Positions 9,029 to 17,364 of a stretch of 64,000 nt of DNA are shown here, piece after piece. Both the position numbers and the translations under genes were made by a program. The notes under the pieces are model-generated. The model had not been told where the DNA came from. It made no database searches and saw only the letters and a program-made list of their open reading frames with translations. This DNA is from an uncultured Mycoplasmatota bacterium (lineage in GTDB: Bacteria > Bacillota_I > Bacilli_A > RF39 > UBA660), in contig USGV01000003.1 of NCBI GenBank assembly GCA_900554305.1, positions 1 to 64,000 of the forward strand, read 5' to 3'. Every line of letters begins with the position of its first letter. The stretch's first letter is position 1.

Positions 9029-9076
9029 AAAAAAAACTAAAATAGTGTTTATTTATTACATAAACACTATTTTAGT
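9029..9076 (-). terminator. Perfect 17-bp-stem intrinsic terminator
   Basis: ACTAAAATAGTGTTTAT (9036-9052) and its exact complement (9060-9076) enclose a 7-base loop. On the minus strand the hairpin is followed by an uninterrupted T-run (complement of the A-run at 9029-9035). It terminates transcripts from the rel/amidase side and marks the island edge. Confidence 0.85.
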
Positions 9077-9149
9077 CGATTTAATCCATCAATTTAATTA
9101 ACTATACTAATTAATCAATTTATTCAAATATAGCCGTCTAAATGCCCAA

Positions 9150-9452
9150 TTAAATTATGTAATGGTAAGTGAACTCCGCTCCACCAGAGTTTATGTGATT
9201 AGAAATCAAGATCGCATTAGGATCTCCATTAAAAGCTTCATTTGCTCTTCTTAATCGTTCTGTTCTTGAAATGTCCTCATCTGTCATTTTAATTGCTATT
9301 ACCGGAATTCCTAGTTCTTGTAATCTCTTTGTCATATAGTTTGCCGCTTCTAATGTAAAGTCTTTTTCTCTTAGGTTTCCACTGATTGCTCCTGGGTCAC
9401 TTCCCCCGTGACCACTGTCTACTACTACACCAGTTATCTTTCTACCATTCAT
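9150..9452 (-). pseudogene. Truncated N-acetylmuramoyl-L-alanine amidase (Amidase_3)
   Basis: 100 residues from the ATG at 9452 (AGAGGTG upstream). The N-terminal half of an amidase is clear: DSGHGGSDPG with the first zinc His, NLREKDF with the zinc Glu, and SNHINSGGAE with the second His. Right after GGAE the reading changes to FTYHYII and stops. The catalytic C-terminal Glu and roughly 80-100 residues are missing. The intact amidase at 28119-28802 shows what a full one looks like. The break is probably the accessory-island junction. Confidence 0.75.
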
Positions 9453-9519
9453 CTTTTTCACCTCTACCTTAGAATATGTAAAAAGACTATATTTTGCCAC
9501 AAAAAAAGATAAACTGCTG

Positions 9520-10992
9520 TTATCCTTTATTACTTTCCTTGTGTTGCTGTGGATGTTTTCTTATATATTCTCTAATCTTTCTTTTTGCTCTTGTTGTTTT
9601 GGTCTTATCTAACCATCCTTCCTTAGGTCCTTCTGCTAGAGGATCTGTTATGATTGTTACTTGGTCTTTATTATGAAGTATATGATCGTATTGTACAGGT
9701 ACATTATTGACTGTTGCCGCAACCATACTGTTTCCTATATCAGTATGAATCTTATAGGCTAGATCAATGGCAGTAGAGTCTGATGGCAATTCTATTATTC
9801 TTCCATCTTTTGTTTGAACAAGTATTCTTTTTGATAATACTTCTTTTTTTATTTGTTCTACAAATGCTTTGTTGTCTGCAAATTCTTGGTTGATTTCTAC
9901 TAGAGAATCAAAAAATTGATATTTGTTTCTTAATTCTTCTTGCATTACTCTTCTAGCATCACCTTTATTAATATCCCAGTATGCTGTTAGTCCATATGAT
10001 GCAATTTTATCCATATCAAAGGTTCTAATTTGAGTTTGTACTAATTTATCTTCTGGACCATATACCGTTGTGTGTAAAGATCTATACATATTTGGTTTAG
10101 GATTATTTATATAATCCTTAAATCTGCTATTGATTTCATGGTAATTTGAGCGAACTTGTTCTAATGTTAAGAAACAGTTATCAAAACTATCTACCATTAC
10201 TTTTAGCGTTAATAAATCATGTATTTCTGATAACTTTTTTCCCTCTTTCATTTTCTTATATATTCCGTAAATATTTTTTACCCTTGTTTTTATCTCGTGG
10301 GGAACATTCTTGTTTTCTAAAAGTGAGTGAATGCTTTCTAGCATCTCTTGTAAACAATTTTTACTATCTTCTTCTATTTTAAAACGTTTCTCTTCTATGC
10401 TTTTATATTCGTCTGGATACAGATATTGCAAAGATAAATCTTCTAATTCTGTTTTTAAGGTGTGCACTCCTATACAATCTGCTAATGGAACATATAGAAG
10501 TAGTGTTTCTTCCGCATTTTCTTTTTGTTTTAACTCCGACTTATACTGTAAGGTTCTCATATTATGAAGTCTATCTGCCAGTTTTATAATGATAATTCTT
10601 ACATCGTCTGTTATGCTTGTTATTATCTTTCTAGTATTAGCCATATTTTGATCTAATTTTGTAGCAAAGTTCATTCGGCTTATTTTAGTTACTCCTTCTA
10701 CTAAATGTGCAACTGTTTCATTAAAATTCTCAGCAATTTCTTCTTTTGTTATTTCTGTATCTTCTAAGGTATCATGTAATAATGCCGCACAAATTGTATC
10801 TCGATCTGCATGCATTTCTGCTAGAGTATAAGCTACATTTAACGGATGAATTATATAATCTTCTCCACTTTGTCTTTTCTGTCCTTTATGCAATTCCTCA
10901 GCAAAATAATACGCTTTCTTAATTATATCTATTTCTTCTTCATTATATTCAGCTACTTTTGTGAGTAAATCATTTAATGTTAAATTATTCAT
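9520..10992 (-). CDS. rel: Short Rel/SpoT-type (p)ppGpp enzyme (HD, synthetase, TGS)
   Basis: 490 residues from the ATG at 10992 (AGGAGGTGG). The HD hydrolase is intact: HPLNVA, LLHDTLED and KLADRLHNM. The synthetase domain (IYGIYKKM, HDLLTLKVMV, RFKDYINNPKPNMYRSLHTTV) is followed by a TGS domain (RIIELPSDSTAIDLAYKIHTDIG). The protein ends soon after, without the helical, zinc-finger and ACT regions of full Rel (about 730 residues). The Glu of the canonical VEIQIRT motif, essential for synthesis in Rel of Streptococcus equisimilis, is Gln here (VQTQIRT, about residue 319), and AAHW is TAYW. The protein may hydrolyse but not make (p)ppGpp. It is expressed behind an attenuator-like leader. Confidence 0.85.
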   Translation of the reverse strand: MNNLTLNDLLTKVAEYNEEEIDIIKKAYYFAEELHKGQKRQSGEDYIIHPLNVAYTLAEMHADRDTICAALLHDTLEDTEITKEEIAENFNETVAHLVEGVTKISRMNFATKLDQNMANTRKIITSITDDVRIIIIKLADRLHNMRTLQYKSELKQKENAEETLLLYVPLADCIGVHTLKTELEDLSLQYLYPDEYKSIEEKRFKIEEDSKNCLQEMLESIHSLLENKNVPHEIKTRVKNIYGIYKKMKEGKKLSEIHDLLTLKVMVDSFDNCFLTLEQVRSNYHEINSRFKDYINNPKPNMYRSLHTTVYGPEDKLVQTQIRTFDMDKIASYGLTAYWDINKGDARRVMQEELRNKYQFFDSLVEINQEFADNKAFVEQIKKEVLSKRILVQTKDGRIIELPSDSTAIDLAYKIHTDIGNSMVAATVNNVPVQYDHILHNKDQVTIITDPLAEGPKEGWLDKTKTTRAKRKIREYIRKHPQQHKESNKG

Positions 10993-11003
10993 ATCCACCT
11001 CCT

Positions 11004-11041
11004 AAAAACAAAAGGACACCATGGTGTTACCATAGTGTTCC
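11004..11041 (-). terminator. Intrinsic terminator in the rel leader (putative attenuator)
   Basis: On the minus strand GGAACACTATGG (11041-11030) pairs with CCATGGTGTCC (11024-11014), with one bulged A and one G-U pair and a 5-base loop, followed by TTTTGTTTTT (11013-11004). The T-run runs straight into the rel ribosome binding site (11003-10995), so no promoter fits between. Any rel mRNA must read through this hairpin. Confidence 0.75.
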
Positions 11042-11140
11042 GCATTCTTTGATAAAGCATGAAGATAATTGCATGATAAAAGAAAGTAATATTAAATCAA
11101 TAAATTTGATATTTATTCTTTCTTTAACAATACATTCCAT
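11027..11140 (-). CDS. 37-residue leader peptide upstream of rel
   Basis: An open frame starting at the ATG at 11140 (AGAGG at about -10) and ending with TAA at 11029-11027. The final codons GGA ACA CTA TGG and the stop form the 5' arm and loop of the rel terminator hairpin. The peptide is rich in Ile/Leu, with three Cys and a single Trp as its last residue. A ribosome finishing this frame would cover the 5' arm and favour read-through. Expression is not proven; the evidence is frame, ribosome binding site and position. Confidence 0.5.
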   Translation of the reverse strand: MECIVKERINIKFIDLILLSFIMQLSSCFIKECGTLW

Positions 11141-11168
11141 AACTTTACCTCTTTAAATATTAGTAATA

Positions 11169-11197
11169 AAGTTATCATTAATCTTTTTGTATGTCAA
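11169..11197 (-). promoter_or_regulatory. Promoter of the rel leader
   Basis: Minus-strand TTGACA (11197-11192), a 17-base spacer ending in TGA, then TAACTT (11174-11169): a consensus -35 with an extended -10. It sits about 30 bases before the leader peptide start, inside the gap after the HIT-GNAT gene, so rel has its own promoter. Confidence 0.65.
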
Positions 11198-11204
11198 GAT
11201 TCTT

Positions 11205-12161
11205 TTATAATTCTTTTAAATAAATATTTCTTGTCCCTCTTTCAAAGTTTTTTGTATTTATTAATTTAAATTTATCTTTTTCTAAATTTCTAATTGAATA
11301 CATATTATCTGGATGAACTGTTACTACAGCATATCTATATCCTTTTTTTCTTGAGATTTCATCTAATTCTCTTAACATTTGATATTGTAAATTATTTCCT
11401 ATATAGTTGGGATTAACAAACATAGGACCATAATCTATTACTTCTTGCACCTTATAGTTTAATTCAAACTTTATTAGTGATTTTTTTGTTGCTGGAATTA
11501 TCATCATAGAACAAATGGGAATTTCTTTACTATAATATACCCATATTTTAGAATTCTCTTGCAATAGCAATTCTATATCTTCTCTTGTAAAGTCCCCTAG
11601 CCATTCGGGATTATTCATAGTTTCTTTTACTTGTTCTCTGAACTTTATATATTGGTCTATATTTATCTTTTCTACTACTATTAAATCCTTTATATTTATT
11701 TTGTTCCAATCTAGACTTTTTCTTATTTCTTTGATCTTTTCTGGTTCCTCTATATATTCTTTTCGTGGTTTTACAAAGTTTTTAGATCCTCGTTTTTCCT
11801 CTTTATATCTTGGAATCAATTGAACATGAAAATGATTCATTGGTCCGTCACACATCGTACATAGATATATGCTTTCTGCCTGATATACTTCTTTTAATAC
11901 ACTCATTACTTTTTTGGCAAAAGTATAAATATTTTTACATAATTCGTCTGGTAATTCTAGCATATCTTTATAATGTTTTTTCGTGGAAATAATAGTATGA
12001 CCTCTTGCTCTAGGATTATTACATAGAAAACATTCTATTTCTTTATCTTCATATAGCATTTGATTCTTGTTATCTCCATAAACGATATGGTTGTGTTCTC
12101 TGTCATAGCAAGTTGGACATATTCCTCTATCGGTTAATTCTTTATTGGTTATTTTTTCCAT
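11205..12161 (-). CDS. HIT-domain / GNAT acetyltransferase fusion
   Basis: 318 residues. The N-terminal half is HIT-like: two zinc-type Cys pairs (CPTCY, CFLC), RGHTIISTKKH, and the active-site HFHVQLIPR, an HxHxQ variant of HxHxH. HIT proteins hydrolyse or transfer nucleotides. The C-terminal half (from about 165) reads as a GNAT N-acetyltransferase: IWVYYSKEIPICSMMIIP, NYIGNNLQYQMLRELDEISRKKGYRYAVVTVHPDN, and a closing NLEKDKFKLI. The pairing suggests two steps on one substrate, which is not identified. It sits 12 bases after the GH25 gene. Confidence 0.75.
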   Translation of the reverse strand: MEKITNKELTDRGICPTCYDREHNHIVYGDNKNQMLYEDKEIECFLCNNPRARGHTIISTKKHYKDMLELPDELCKNIYTFAKKVMSVLKEVYQAESIYLCTMCDGPMNHFHVQLIPRYKEEKRGSKNFVKPRKEYIEEPEKIKEIRKSLDWNKINIKDLIVVEKINIDQYIKFREQVKETMNNPEWLGDFTREDIELLLQENSKIWVYYSKEIPICSMMIIPATKKSLIKFELNYKVQEVIDYGPMFVNPNYIGNNLQYQMLRELDEISRKKGYRYAVVTVHPDNMYSIRNLEKDKFKLINTKNFERGTRNIYLKEL

Positions 12162-12173
12162 ATTATTACTCCA

Positions 12174-13394
12174 TCATTTATCATTTTTATATAATACATT
12201 AATATCTACAGCTGTATTAATTCCATCTATTCTTCCGTCTTGGCATAACTGCCACATTACGTAATCCGAATCATAGTCGGTTTCATCTGTATAATGTGCT
12301 AACCATACATCGTAATCATGATATTTCCAAATGCTATTTAGATAGTTTTTACTTCCATAAAGCATACCATCATATCCTGCATTTTCAATCTTTTCTAGAA
12401 AACTTTCTGCTACTTCGTTTAATCCGAACAGACTTAATTGCATTTGATTAAAGCTGTTATAGCATTCCCAGTCGAATGCAATCGGTAATGTAAGTTTATA
12501 GTCCTGTACTTGTTCTAGTACCCAGTCAGCTTGTTTTTTAGCTTCTGTGTTGCTATCTGCATATGAATAAAAATATACACCTACTTTTAAATTATTTTTT
12601 ATTGCATTTTCTATATTCTGTCTGAAGTATGGATCTAAATTATATTCTCCTCCTATACCCTGTTGTGACCCTACTCTAAGCATTACAAAGGTTGCTCCCG
12701 CATTTTTTACTTTTGCAAAATCGATTTCTTCTTGCCATTTTGATACATCTATTCCGATTTCTGTATTTTCTTTTTTATGGTTTTCTACCACCTCATTAAA
12801 TGCTGTTACAACTGGCTCTTCTACAGTCTCTGATTCTGTTGCTGACTCCACTTGAGGAGTTGGTTCATATACATTTAAAGCAAAATTTACTTTCTCTTCA
12901 TTGTTACTACTATCTGTTGCGATATACGTTAAATTATATGTTCCTGCTGTATTTAAATCATATGTTCCTTCTATTCTACAATTTGGACTACTATCGTAGT
13001 TATCTGCACAAAGGATTTCTTCTTCTAAGTTTAATTTGCTTCCTACTTTAACACTATAACTACCAGATAACCAAATTAACGGTTCTTCTTGATCTACTAT
13101 TTCAATATCAAAAATACCTTTTCTTTTTCTTCCTTGTTCATTTTCATAAATGAAAGTTATTTCTTGTTTTCCTAATTTTTCTGTATTTATTTTTTTATTC
13201 GTTATTACTTTTCCTTCTATTGAAGAAATAAAATCACTGACTTTTTTTTGGCTATAGACATCTACTTTTAGATTATCTACTAATTTATATCCTGATGTAT
13301 CTAGTTTAGGTTCTGCAGTTATTAATAGTATGCTTCCTATTATTATTAGTATGATGCCAACTAAAGTAATTACTGTTATTCTTTTCTTTTTCAT
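12174..13394 (-). CDS. Membrane-anchored GH25 lysozyme with Ig-like domains
   Basis: 406 residues. A Lys-rich start and one transmembrane segment (about 5-27) anchor the protein outside the cell. Residues 35-175 look like two Ig-like/DUF5011 domains (EEPLIWLSGSYSVKVGSKLN ... AGTYNLTYIATDSSNN). A Thr/Glu-rich linker leads to a glycoside hydrolase family 25 domain starting IGIDVSKWQ, with LPIAFDWE carrying the catalytic acids. GH25 enzymes cleave the glycan strand of peptidoglycan, so wall remodelling is likely. Confidence 0.85.
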   Translation of the reverse strand: MKKKRITVITLVGIILIIIGSILLITAEPKLDTSGYKLVDNLKVDVYSQKKVSDFISSIEGKVITNKKINTEKLGKQEITFIYENEQGRKRKGIFDIEIVDQEEPLIWLSGSYSVKVGSKLNLEEEILCADNYDSSPNCRIEGTYDLNTAGTYNLTYIATDSSNNEEKVNFALNVYEPTPQVESATESETVEEPVVTAFNEVVENHKKENTEIGIDVSKWQEEIDFAKVKNAGATFVMLRVGSQQGIGGEYNLDPYFRQNIENAIKNNLKVGVYFYSYADSNTEAKKQADWVLEQVQDYKLTLPIAFDWECYNSFNQMQLSLFGLNEVAESFLEKIENAGYDGMLYGSKNYLNSIWKYHDYDVWLAHYTDETDYDSDYVMWQLCQDGRIDGINTAVDINVLYKNDK

Positions 13395-13537
13395 AAATCA
13401 CCCCTAATAGCTGATATTGTATATTTTCTTTTACACTATTTTAAACAGAATTTATTATATTATACTATACTCTTTATTAGCTTTTTATCGCTTTTTATAG
13501 CTTTCTTTATTTTAATTATATCTTATTTTGTATAAAA

Positions 13538-13570
13538 ATAAAATATCCACAAGAGATGTGAATATTTTAT
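13538..13570 (-). terminator. Intrinsic terminator of the ccdA-tlpA gene
   Basis: AAAATAT-CACA arms (13540-13551) pair with TGTG-ATATTTT (13557-13568) with one mismatch; a T-rich tract follows on the minus strand. The stop codon at 13567 is inside the hairpin. Confidence 0.65.
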
Positions 13571-14784
13571 TTATTGTTTTTTATACTTTCCACAGATTCT
13601 GTTAATTTTTCAAAGGTAGATGCTCCTGGAATTGTTAGTTTAATAATTGAATCTTTTACTATAAATGTATTAGGATAAGAAATAATTTCAAATTTTGAGA
13701 AAAATTCTCCGGTATTATCCAATAGCACAGGGAAATCAATATTTCTTTGTTTAATTATCTTTTTAATTTTTTTAGAACTTTTTCTTTCTAATTTTGGAGA
13801 CACTACACTAAGTAGTACTACTTCTTGTTTGTTTTTATCATAATGTTCATATAGCTTCTCTAACTCTTTGATTTCTTTCTTGCAGGCTACACAGTCAGTA
13901 GACCAAAAATGTAATAATACTACTTTGTCTTTATAATCTTTCCAGTTATGAGTTCTATCATTTTGATCTTTTAATATAAACTTTTCTACTTTGTAACTTG
14001 TCTTGTTATTAGTAGTTGTGTTTCCTGTTTTGCAACTAGCCAATCCAGTCTCTTCGTCAATTCCACAATTTTGTTCTAATTTTGAGAAAGTAGTAATGTC
14101 TATATTGGTAATTAAAATATAGCTTCCTACTAAAATTAGTAATATTCCTCCTACTTGTACTATTCTTTCTAAGATATGTTGTTTTTTCTTTAAAAAATTT
14201 AGTACTTCTCCTGTAAATAATCCTAATATTAGGAAAGGAATGATAAAACCAATGGCATAAATTAAAACCAATAGATTTCCTATCAACATGCTTTCAGCAC
14301 TACTTGCCATGATTAATACTGATGATAATGCTGGACCCACGCATGGTGTCCAAGCAAAACTAAATAGAAACCCCATAATAAATGCTACTACTGGATTCAT
14401 TTTATTAGGGTTAATATTTACTTTTAATTTTTTTTCTTTCTGCAAGAATTTAAAATTGATTATTTTTAATTGAAATAATCCTAATACTATAATAATTATT
14501 CCACCGATAATAGCAATTATTGATTTATATTCTTTTAAAAAGCTACCGATTACAGTGAATGATAGCCCTAGAATAAAGAATGACATAGATATTCCTAATA
14601 CAAAAAATAGTGTGTATAAAAATACTTTTTTTCTTTTATATATTATTTTACCTTCTTTTGTCTTTTCCTTGGCGCTTCCTGCTAGATAACCCATATATAA
14701 TGGTAATAGCGGTATGACGCAAGGAGAAAAAAAAGAAATTAGTCCTTCTAGTAGGACGGCAGATCCTTGAATTATAAAGTTCAT
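13567..14784 (-). CDS. CcdA-type thiol transporter fused to TlpA/ResA thioredoxin
   Basis: 405 residues. The first about 235 form a six-helix CcdA/DsbD membrane domain with both redox Cys motifs: FFSPCVIPLLPLY near the start and FAWTPCVGPAL at about 145. After a linker, residues 265-405 are a thioredoxin-like domain with FWSTDCVACKKE (CxxC) and the cis-Pro IISYPNTFIV. CcdA passes electrons from cytoplasmic thioredoxin to an extracytoplasmic thioredoxin, here built into the same chain. Client proteins are unknown. Confidence 0.88.
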   Translation of the reverse strand: MNFIIQGSAVLLEGLISFFSPCVIPLLPLYMGYLAGSAKEKTKEGKIIYKRKKVFLYTLFFVLGISMSFFILGLSFTVIGSFLKEYKSIIAIIGGIIIIVLGLFQLKIINFKFLQKEKKLKVNINPNKMNPVVAFIMGFLFSFAWTPCVGPALSSVLIMASSAESMLIGNLLVLIYAIGFIIPFLILGLFTGEVLNFLKKKQHILERIVQVGGILLILVGSYILITNIDITTFSKLEQNCGIDEETGLASCKTGNTTTNNKTSYKVEKFILKDQNDRTHNWKDYKDKVVLLHFWSTDCVACKKEIKELEKLYEHYDKNKQEVVLLSVVSPKLERKSSKKIKKIIKQRNIDFPVLLDNTGEFFSKFEIISYPNTFIVKDSIIKLTIPGASTFEKLTESVESIKNNK

Positions 14785-14815
14785 TTGTTACCTCCTTATT
14801 ATTTATACCTACTAT

Positions 14816-14844
14816 ATTTTAGCAAAACTTATGTTTTTAGACAA
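14816..14844 (-). promoter_or_regulatory. Promoter of the ccdA-tlpA gene
   Basis: Minus-strand TTGTCT (14844-14839), a 17-base spacer, TAAAAT (14821-14816) with TGC just before it. It lies about 30 bases upstream of the start. Confidence 0.65.
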
Positions 14845-14864
14845 GAAAAAATTCCTGACGGACT

Positions 14865-16544
14865 TTATATTTCGACCTCTTCTATATTTTTGGTTCCTTT
14901 GTTCATTACTTTGTAATATATTAAAATACTTCCCATCAATAATATGATTATTAACATTCCTTTTAGTATAGATAGTGGTATTAATACTACTCTATTTAAA
15001 TAATATATTCCTCCACCAAGGATTGCTGCAATAATCATTGAAATAGCCATAGAGAAGAATGTATTCTCATTTCCTCTTAAGGCATTTAGCTCATCTTCCC
15101 AGATAAGTTTTGGATTGATAGTATCTAGATATATTCCTAGATACGTAAAGAAGATACATGATAATAATGAGACTATGGTAAAGATTAGAAAATCAATTAA
15201 TGTTGCCTCTAAATAATATGAAATAATTAATAAATAAACAAAATTAAATCCAAAACTTATTATAATTGAAACTAAGGCTTTTATATTTAATTGTGTTTTA
15301 TAGTTTATTGGAATATATTTCATAAATGGAAAATGTTTTCCTTCTCTTGAAATAGAACTTGAAGCAATACTGTTTGCGGTTGTAAGAATAGCAGAAATTG
15401 CAAAAATAGAAATAAATATTACTAATAGACCAAGGGCTTCTTGTTGTTTATAATGATTTACAAACTCTAAAATAATATTATCTTGTCCTTGAATTAAATA
15501 AATTAAAATAATTACTATCGGCCATAATAAGTTACTTAAAATACAATTACTGAAAAATGCTGGTGTTCTTGTTAACAATTTTAATTCTTTCATTAAATAT
15601 GTTTTTTTATAGTCTGTTTTTTTAGTATTGGATAATACTTTAGTAATGCTTTCCTTTTGATGGACTGCATTATTACTAATTCTTTTTACACCAGGAATAT
15701 AGAATTTGTCAGCTAGCATCATAAATACTACATAAGCAAAAGCATTAATTATTAAATAAATTAAAAATGCTCCGATATTTGTATTAGAAACGGCTTCTAC
15801 TAAAAAATAAGTACTAGGAAAAATATAATTCATAACGTCTATGAACCCTATCTGTCCGGTAGCAAGCATTTTGACAAATTCAGTAATGCTATCATTGTTT
15901 ACGTAGCCTATTGCTATTATACCAATGATGATAATTAATCCTAATAATAGTAAAGTTAATGTGTTATTTTTATTTTTTATTAACTTAGTAAATCTCATAA
16001 TTAATAATGTAATAATTCCACAATACACTAGTGGTAAAATAGGAAGAGTAAATACTCCGATAATGCTCATTAGGGTTGTTAGTATATTAAAATCTGTTAC
16101 TATTAAAAATCCTAAAAATGCAGCTAATAGGAATAGGAACTCCATAAGACTTTCACTAATTAATACTGCCATAAATTTAGATGAAATTAAAGTTTTTGGG
16201 TTTATTGGTAATGGTAATATATGTTCAATATCTCCAGCAAAATAAAATGTGTTTAGAATGATATTAAATCCGAATATCATTGAGAATATACATATAAATT
16301 GGATTACTAACAATAATCCATTTCCAATATTTCCAGCATATAGAGGATTAGATAAAATTTCTTCTTGTATTCCTACTGTTGTTGTTCCTACTAGAAAGGC
16401 CATTAATAAAAAGCAAGGAATAAAAATAAATATTGTCGCAATAATTCCTAAAGTAATATAGAACTTAACTTTACTTTTCTTTTCAGACTTTGGCATTTCG
16501 CCGGATAATAAAAATGTTCTTACTAATTTAGCGTACGTTTTCAT
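14865..16544 (-). CDS. ABC-2-type exporter permease
   Basis: 559 residues with about twelve hydrophobic segments and a cytoplasmic loop around 300-330. The early block FNIILNTFYFAGDIEHILPLPINPKTLISSKF is typical of ABC-2 permeases that work with a single ATPase. Its start overlaps the end of the ATPase gene at 16528-16544, so the two form a translationally coupled exporter. The substrate is unknown. Confidence 0.8.
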   Translation of the reverse strand: MKTYAKLVRTFLLSGEMPKSEKKSKVKFYITLGIIATIFIFIPCFLLMAFLVGTTTVGIQEEILSNPLYAGNIGNGLLLVIQFICIFSMIFGFNIILNTFYFAGDIEHILPLPINPKTLISSKFMAVLISESLMEFLFLLAAFLGFLIVTDFNILTTLMSIIGVFTLPILPLVYCGIITLLIMRFTKLIKNKNNTLTLLLLGLIIIIGIIAIGYVNNDSITEFVKMLATGQIGFIDVMNYIFPSTYFLVEAVSNTNIGAFLIYLIINAFAYVVFMMLADKFYIPGVKRISNNAVHQKESITKVLSNTKKTDYKKTYLMKELKLLTRTPAFFSNCILSNLLWPIVIILIYLIQGQDNIILEFVNHYKQQEALGLLVIFISIFAISAILTTANSIASSSISREGKHFPFMKYIPINYKTQLNIKALVSIIISFGFNFVYLLIISYYLEATLIDFLIFTIVSLLSCIFFTYLGIYLDTINPKLIWEDELNALRGNENTFFSMAISMIIAAILGGGIYYLNRVVLIPLSILKGMLIIILLMGSILIYYKVMNKGTKNIEEVEI

Positions 16545-17259
16545 CTTGAACCATCCTTAAGAAAATTTCCTCTAAGTCCTTTTTACTATATGTTTTCTTT
16601 AACTCTTTTAATGTTCCTTGATAAATTATTTTCCCTTCTTTAATGATGATAACTCTATCACAAAGTTTTTCTGCAACTTCTAAGACATGCGTTGAAAATA
16701 GTACAGCATGTCCCTTTTTGGCATGTTCTTTCATCATCTCTTTTAACTGATGCGCTGACTCTGGATCTAATCCAATTAATGGCTCATCTAATATCCATAC
16801 ATCTGGTTCATGTATTAAGGCAGCAATTACCATCATTTTCTGTCTCATTCCATGAGAATAACTAATCATTTCAGACTCCAAAATATCTTCTAGTCCAAAT
16901 GCTTTTGTCAATTCTTTAATTCTTTCTTTTCTTTTTGTTGTACTTACTTCATAGATATCAGCAATTAGATTTAGAAATTCAACCCCTTTTAGTCTTAAAA
17001 ACATATCTGGGCTATCAGAAATATATCCGATATTTTTTTTTGCTTCTAGAGCATCTTTATCAATATCATATCCAGCAACCGTTATCTCTCCACTATCTTT
17101 CTGATAAATTCCTGTTAATAGTTTTAGTGTTGTTGTTTTTCCACTACCATTAGGTCCGATAAACCCTACGATTTCTCCAGGATTTACTTCAAAAGAAATA
17201 TTGTCTACTGCTTTATTTGTTTCATTAAATACTTTGGTTACATTTTTTACCTTTATCAT
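16528..17259 (-). CDS. ABC transporter ATPase subunit
   Basis: 243 residues with all motifs of an active ABC ATPase: Walker A GPNGSGKTT, signature YSHGMRQ (an LSGGQ variant common in ABC-2 ATPases), Walker B WILDEPLIGLDP and the switch His in FSTHVLE. It pairs with the downstream permease. The C-terminal RMVQDENVR overlaps the permease start. Confidence 0.9.
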   Translation of the reverse strand: MIKVKNVTKVFNETNKAVDNISFEVNPGEIVGFIGPNGSGKTTTLKLLTGIYQKDSGEITVAGYDIDKDALEAKKNIGYISDSPDMFLRLKGVEFLNLIADIYEVSTTKRKERIKELTKAFGLEDILESEMISYSHGMRQKMMVIAALIHEPDVWILDEPLIGLDPESAHQLKEMMKEHAKKGHAVLFSTHVLEVAEKLCDRVIIIKEGKIIYQGTLKELKKTYSKKDLEEIFLRMVQDENVR

Positions 17260-17346
17260 ATTCTTCCTCCTATTGTTATTTTAATACCTATACCTTACTT
17301 TAAGTCAAGTTTTCTACTTATATTATTGACCATTTGACAGAAAAAA

Positions 17347-17364
17347 AAACATCTTTCGATGTTT
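17347..17364 (-). terminator. Intrinsic terminator of the CorA gene
   Basis: AAACATC / GATGTTT with a 4-base GAAA loop and a long T-run on the minus strand, just after the CorA stop. Confidence 0.8.

Noticed and set aside
9494..9676. Plus-strand 60-codon frame at the end of rel
   Set aside because: Cys/Leu/Phe-rich shadow on the strand opposite the rel 3' end, with no signals of its own.
11014..11041. T-box riboswitch upstream of rel
   Set aside because: The hairpin contains TGGTAAC, not the TGGNACC bulge needed to pair with a tRNA end, and there is no Stem I-type region in the 160-base leader.
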